From contig JAQVRW010000162.1 of NCBI GenBank assembly GCA_028700875.1, positions 1 to 6,989 of the forward strand: a DNA stretch of 6,989 bases, read 5' to 3'. The DNA comes from Candidatus Zixiibacteriota bacterium (GTDB lineage: Bacteria; Zixibacteria; MSB-5A5; GN15; JAAZOE01). A program made the position numbers and the translations under genes. Below, piece by piece: positions 6,111 through 6,989 of the stretch (positions are counted from its first letter, which is position 1; every line of letters starts with the position of its first letter). A model generated the notes under the pieces. The model had not been told where the DNA came from, did not search any database, and saw only the letters and a program-made list of their open reading frames with translations.

Positions 6111-6274
6111 AACGCGGTTGCCTGATACAACCGAAGGATGTTTGCCCGGTCGCGGCTTGGAAGGCCGGACGGGGTTTGACGATAGGGAAAAGCAATAATC
6201 AAACGACGTCGGAAGCCTCCTCATCGGGGTCGGCCGACCTGTCAAATAAGGGAGTCAGTTATGGCATCAATTAA
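6107..6274 (+). CDS. Possible 55-residue small ORF between the two PilZ genes
   Basis: A GTG at 6107 overlaps the TGA of the upstream PilZ gene as GTGA, with AGAAGGGG at 6094-6101 five bases before it, and the frame stays open to TAA at 6272-6274, 14 bases inside the next PilZ gene. The product starts MKRGCLIQPKDVCPVAAWKAG, has two Cys in the first 13 residues and a Ser/Thr-rich second half, and shows no signal peptide or known motif. The good start signal, coupled stop/start and overlaps at both ends match the style of this cluster. Against it are its short length, lack of recognised homology and ordinary composition. The other reading is a 150-base non-coding spacer. Confidence 0.3.
   Translation: MKRGCLIQPKDVCPVAAWKAGRGLTIGKSNNQTTSEASSSGSADLSNKGVSYGIN
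6228..6239. repeat. 12-base perfect palindrome upstream of the second PilZ gene
   Basis: GGTCGGCCGACC reads the same on both strands and lies 21 bases before the ATG at 6261, within the stretch between the PilZ genes. It could be an operator-like site or form a small hairpin in the mRNA. GC-rich palindromes of this size also arise by chance, and no poly-T follows it, so it is not a typical terminator. Confidence 0.3.
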
Positions 6275-6797
6275 GACGACCGGCAAGGGATTGCCGTCAT
6301 CCACGATGGTTGATTTTGAAGTGAAGCCTCCGTTCCGAATCATGGAAGACAATCGGCGCCGGTTTATCCGGATCGATATCGATGAACCGGTCACGTTTTG
6401 CATGATCAAGTCGACCGACGGAGCGTTCTGGCCGGATTGCAGCGGGCCCCAGAACAACGGCGAGATTCTGAACATTTCCGCCGGGGGGATCCTGATGTAC
6501 ACCACGGAACCGGTGATGGAACAATCTGTGCTTTTGATGTCGTTGAAGATCGAGGGGTGCGACGCTGTCGATAATATCCTGTGTCTCGTGAAACGGACCG
6601 AAATCGATTCCGGAGGATATCTCGTGGGATTGGAGTCGGTCACTCGCGAGCGCCTGACCGATGTCCTCAGCTCTGACGAAATCGATAATCTGCCCCAAAA
6701 CGCCGCGTCCTTTACGGAACGGTTGCAGACGATGCTGAACCAATACCTTTATGCCCGCAAGCTCGCGGTCGATGGCGGCAATGGGACTCGGCAGTAA
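6261..6797 (+). CDS. Single-domain PilZ protein, c-di-GMP receptor, paralogue of the upstream gene
   Basis: A 178-residue protein whose core (about 30-135) is a PilZ domain with RRFIR at 33-37 (RxxxR) and NISAGG at 71-76 (N/DxSxxG), so c-di-GMP binding is expected. It lacks the YcgR-N domain of the gene before it, having only about 30 residues ahead of the PilZ fold. The two otherwise align along their length, including the tail after the PilZ domain (EIDNLPQNAASF at 140-151 here, EIELLPADVRRF upstream). This points to duplication with gain or loss of the N-terminal domain. AAGGGAG at 6248-6254 six bases before the ATG supports the start. Target unknown; motor, export or gene-regulation effects are all possible. 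Confidence 0.88.
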   Translation: MASIKTTGKGLPSSTMVDFEVKPPFRIMEDNRRRFIRIDIDEPVTFCMIKSTDGAFWPDCSGPQNNGEILNISAGGILMYTTEPVMEQSVLLMSLKIEGCDAVDNILCLVKRTEIDSGGYLVGLESVTRERLTDVLSSDEIDNLPQNAASFTERLQTMLNQYLYARKLAVDGGNGTRQ

Positions 6798-6989
6798 CGC
6801 GATCATCGCCGGTCTGGCCTTGTGCCTTTCGGCCTCGGCCGTCATTGGACAACCGGCCCGTCGCACCATCGGGGTCGTGTGCGAGGAACCCCAGGCTCCG
6901 TTGCCTGATTTCTCTCTGGTGACATTGCTGGATCAGAAGCTGGCCGTCTCGAACGGACTCGCCGTCCTTTCTCCGGGAATCAGAACGGA
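6772..6989 (+). CDS. Start of an exported protein, 3' truncated by window
   Basis: An open frame in a different phase begins inside the end of the PilZ gene (26-base overlap) and runs to the window edge, giving about 72 residues. It starts MAAMGLGSNAIIAGLALCLS and continues as a hydrophobic Sec-type signal region ending in ASA or VIG, with likely cleavage after ASA or nearby. The signal Cys is in LALC, which lacks the small residue before Cys expected of a lipobox, so a soluble or envelope protein is more likely than a lipoprotein. The mature part (RRTIGVVCEEPQAPLPDFS, then LLDQKLAVSNGLAVLSPG) is too short to assign; its shape faintly recalls the start of TolB- or CsgG-like periplasmic domains. 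Alternative in-frame starts are ATG at 6751 or 6781; ribosome sites are weak for all three. Confidence 0.65.
   Translation, partial: MAAMGLGSNAIIAGLALCLSASAVIGQPARRTIGVVCEEPQAPLPDFSLVTLLDQKLAVSNGLAVLSPGIRT

Noticed and set aside
6176..6204. TTGACG followed by an AT-rich stretch as a sigma-70 promoter for the second PilZ gene
   Set aside because: At 17-base spacing the -10 position reads TCAAAC, and the nearer AATAAT is too close to the -35 element.
6798..6989. Terminator or end of operon after the second PilZ gene
   Set aside because: No hairpin followed by a T-run is visible, and a new co-directional frame with a signal peptide already overlaps the PilZ gene.
1..6989. CRISPR array, tRNA/rRNA, insertion sequence or phage elements
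   Set aside because: No spaced direct repeats, terminal inverted repeats, transposase/integrase motifs or RNA-gene signatures were seen; nearly every base is in flagellar or associated coding sequence.

Overview
The window is a single-strand run of co-directional genes from a bacterial flagellar regulatory cluster. All convincing genes lie on the + strand and are tightly packed, with overlaps or gaps of at most about 40 bases apart from one 150-base stretch. In order: the 3' end of flhA (type III export gate), flhF (SRP-like GTPase), flhG/fleN (MinD-like ATPase), fliA (sigma-28), a small charged protein, a membrane-anchored SwrB-like/DUF2802-like protein, a long DUF2225-type zinc-ribbon protein, a YcgR-like PilZ protein, a possible 55-residue ORF, a second PilZ protein, and the start of an exported protein cut by the window edge.

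The flhA-flhF-flhG-fliA order occurs in many phyla (Gammaproteobacteria, Firmicutes, deltaproteobacterial lineages, Spirochaetes). A SwrB-like membrane protein just after the sigma factor recalls the Bacillus fla/che operon (sigD-swrB), while the GC-rich codon use and the Sec-type signal peptide are not typical of Bacillus. A poorly sampled, probably Gram-negative flagellated lineage (for example Zixibacteria or another FCB/deltaproteobacteria-like group) is a guess. The sequence alone does not fix the taxon.

Region by region: 1-2489 holds export and flagellar placement/number control (FlhA, FlhF, FlhG), linked by 11- and 8-base overlaps. 2497-3363 is the flagellar sigma factor, preceded by a sequence matching the sigma-28/sigma-D promoter consensus inside the end of flhG, which suggests that fliA and the genes after it can be autoregulated. 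3363-4143 holds two small accessory proteins. 4180-5349 is a DUF2225-like protein with a helical, TPR-like C-terminus. 5355-6797 holds two related PilZ proteins with intact c-di-GMP binding signatures, which would connect c-di-GMP to motor or switch control. 6772 onward is a new secreted protein.

The most unusual point is a pair of linked departures from the FlhF/FlhG paradigm. FlhF keeps its P-loop but has lost the canonical G2, G3 and G4 signatures, and FlhG lacks the N-terminal DQA activator motif that normally stimulates FlhF GTPase. The pair may work as a non-hydrolysing or differently regulated placement module. The conserved but uncharacterised accessory genes between fliA and the PilZ pair are the other good candidates for new flagellar biology.
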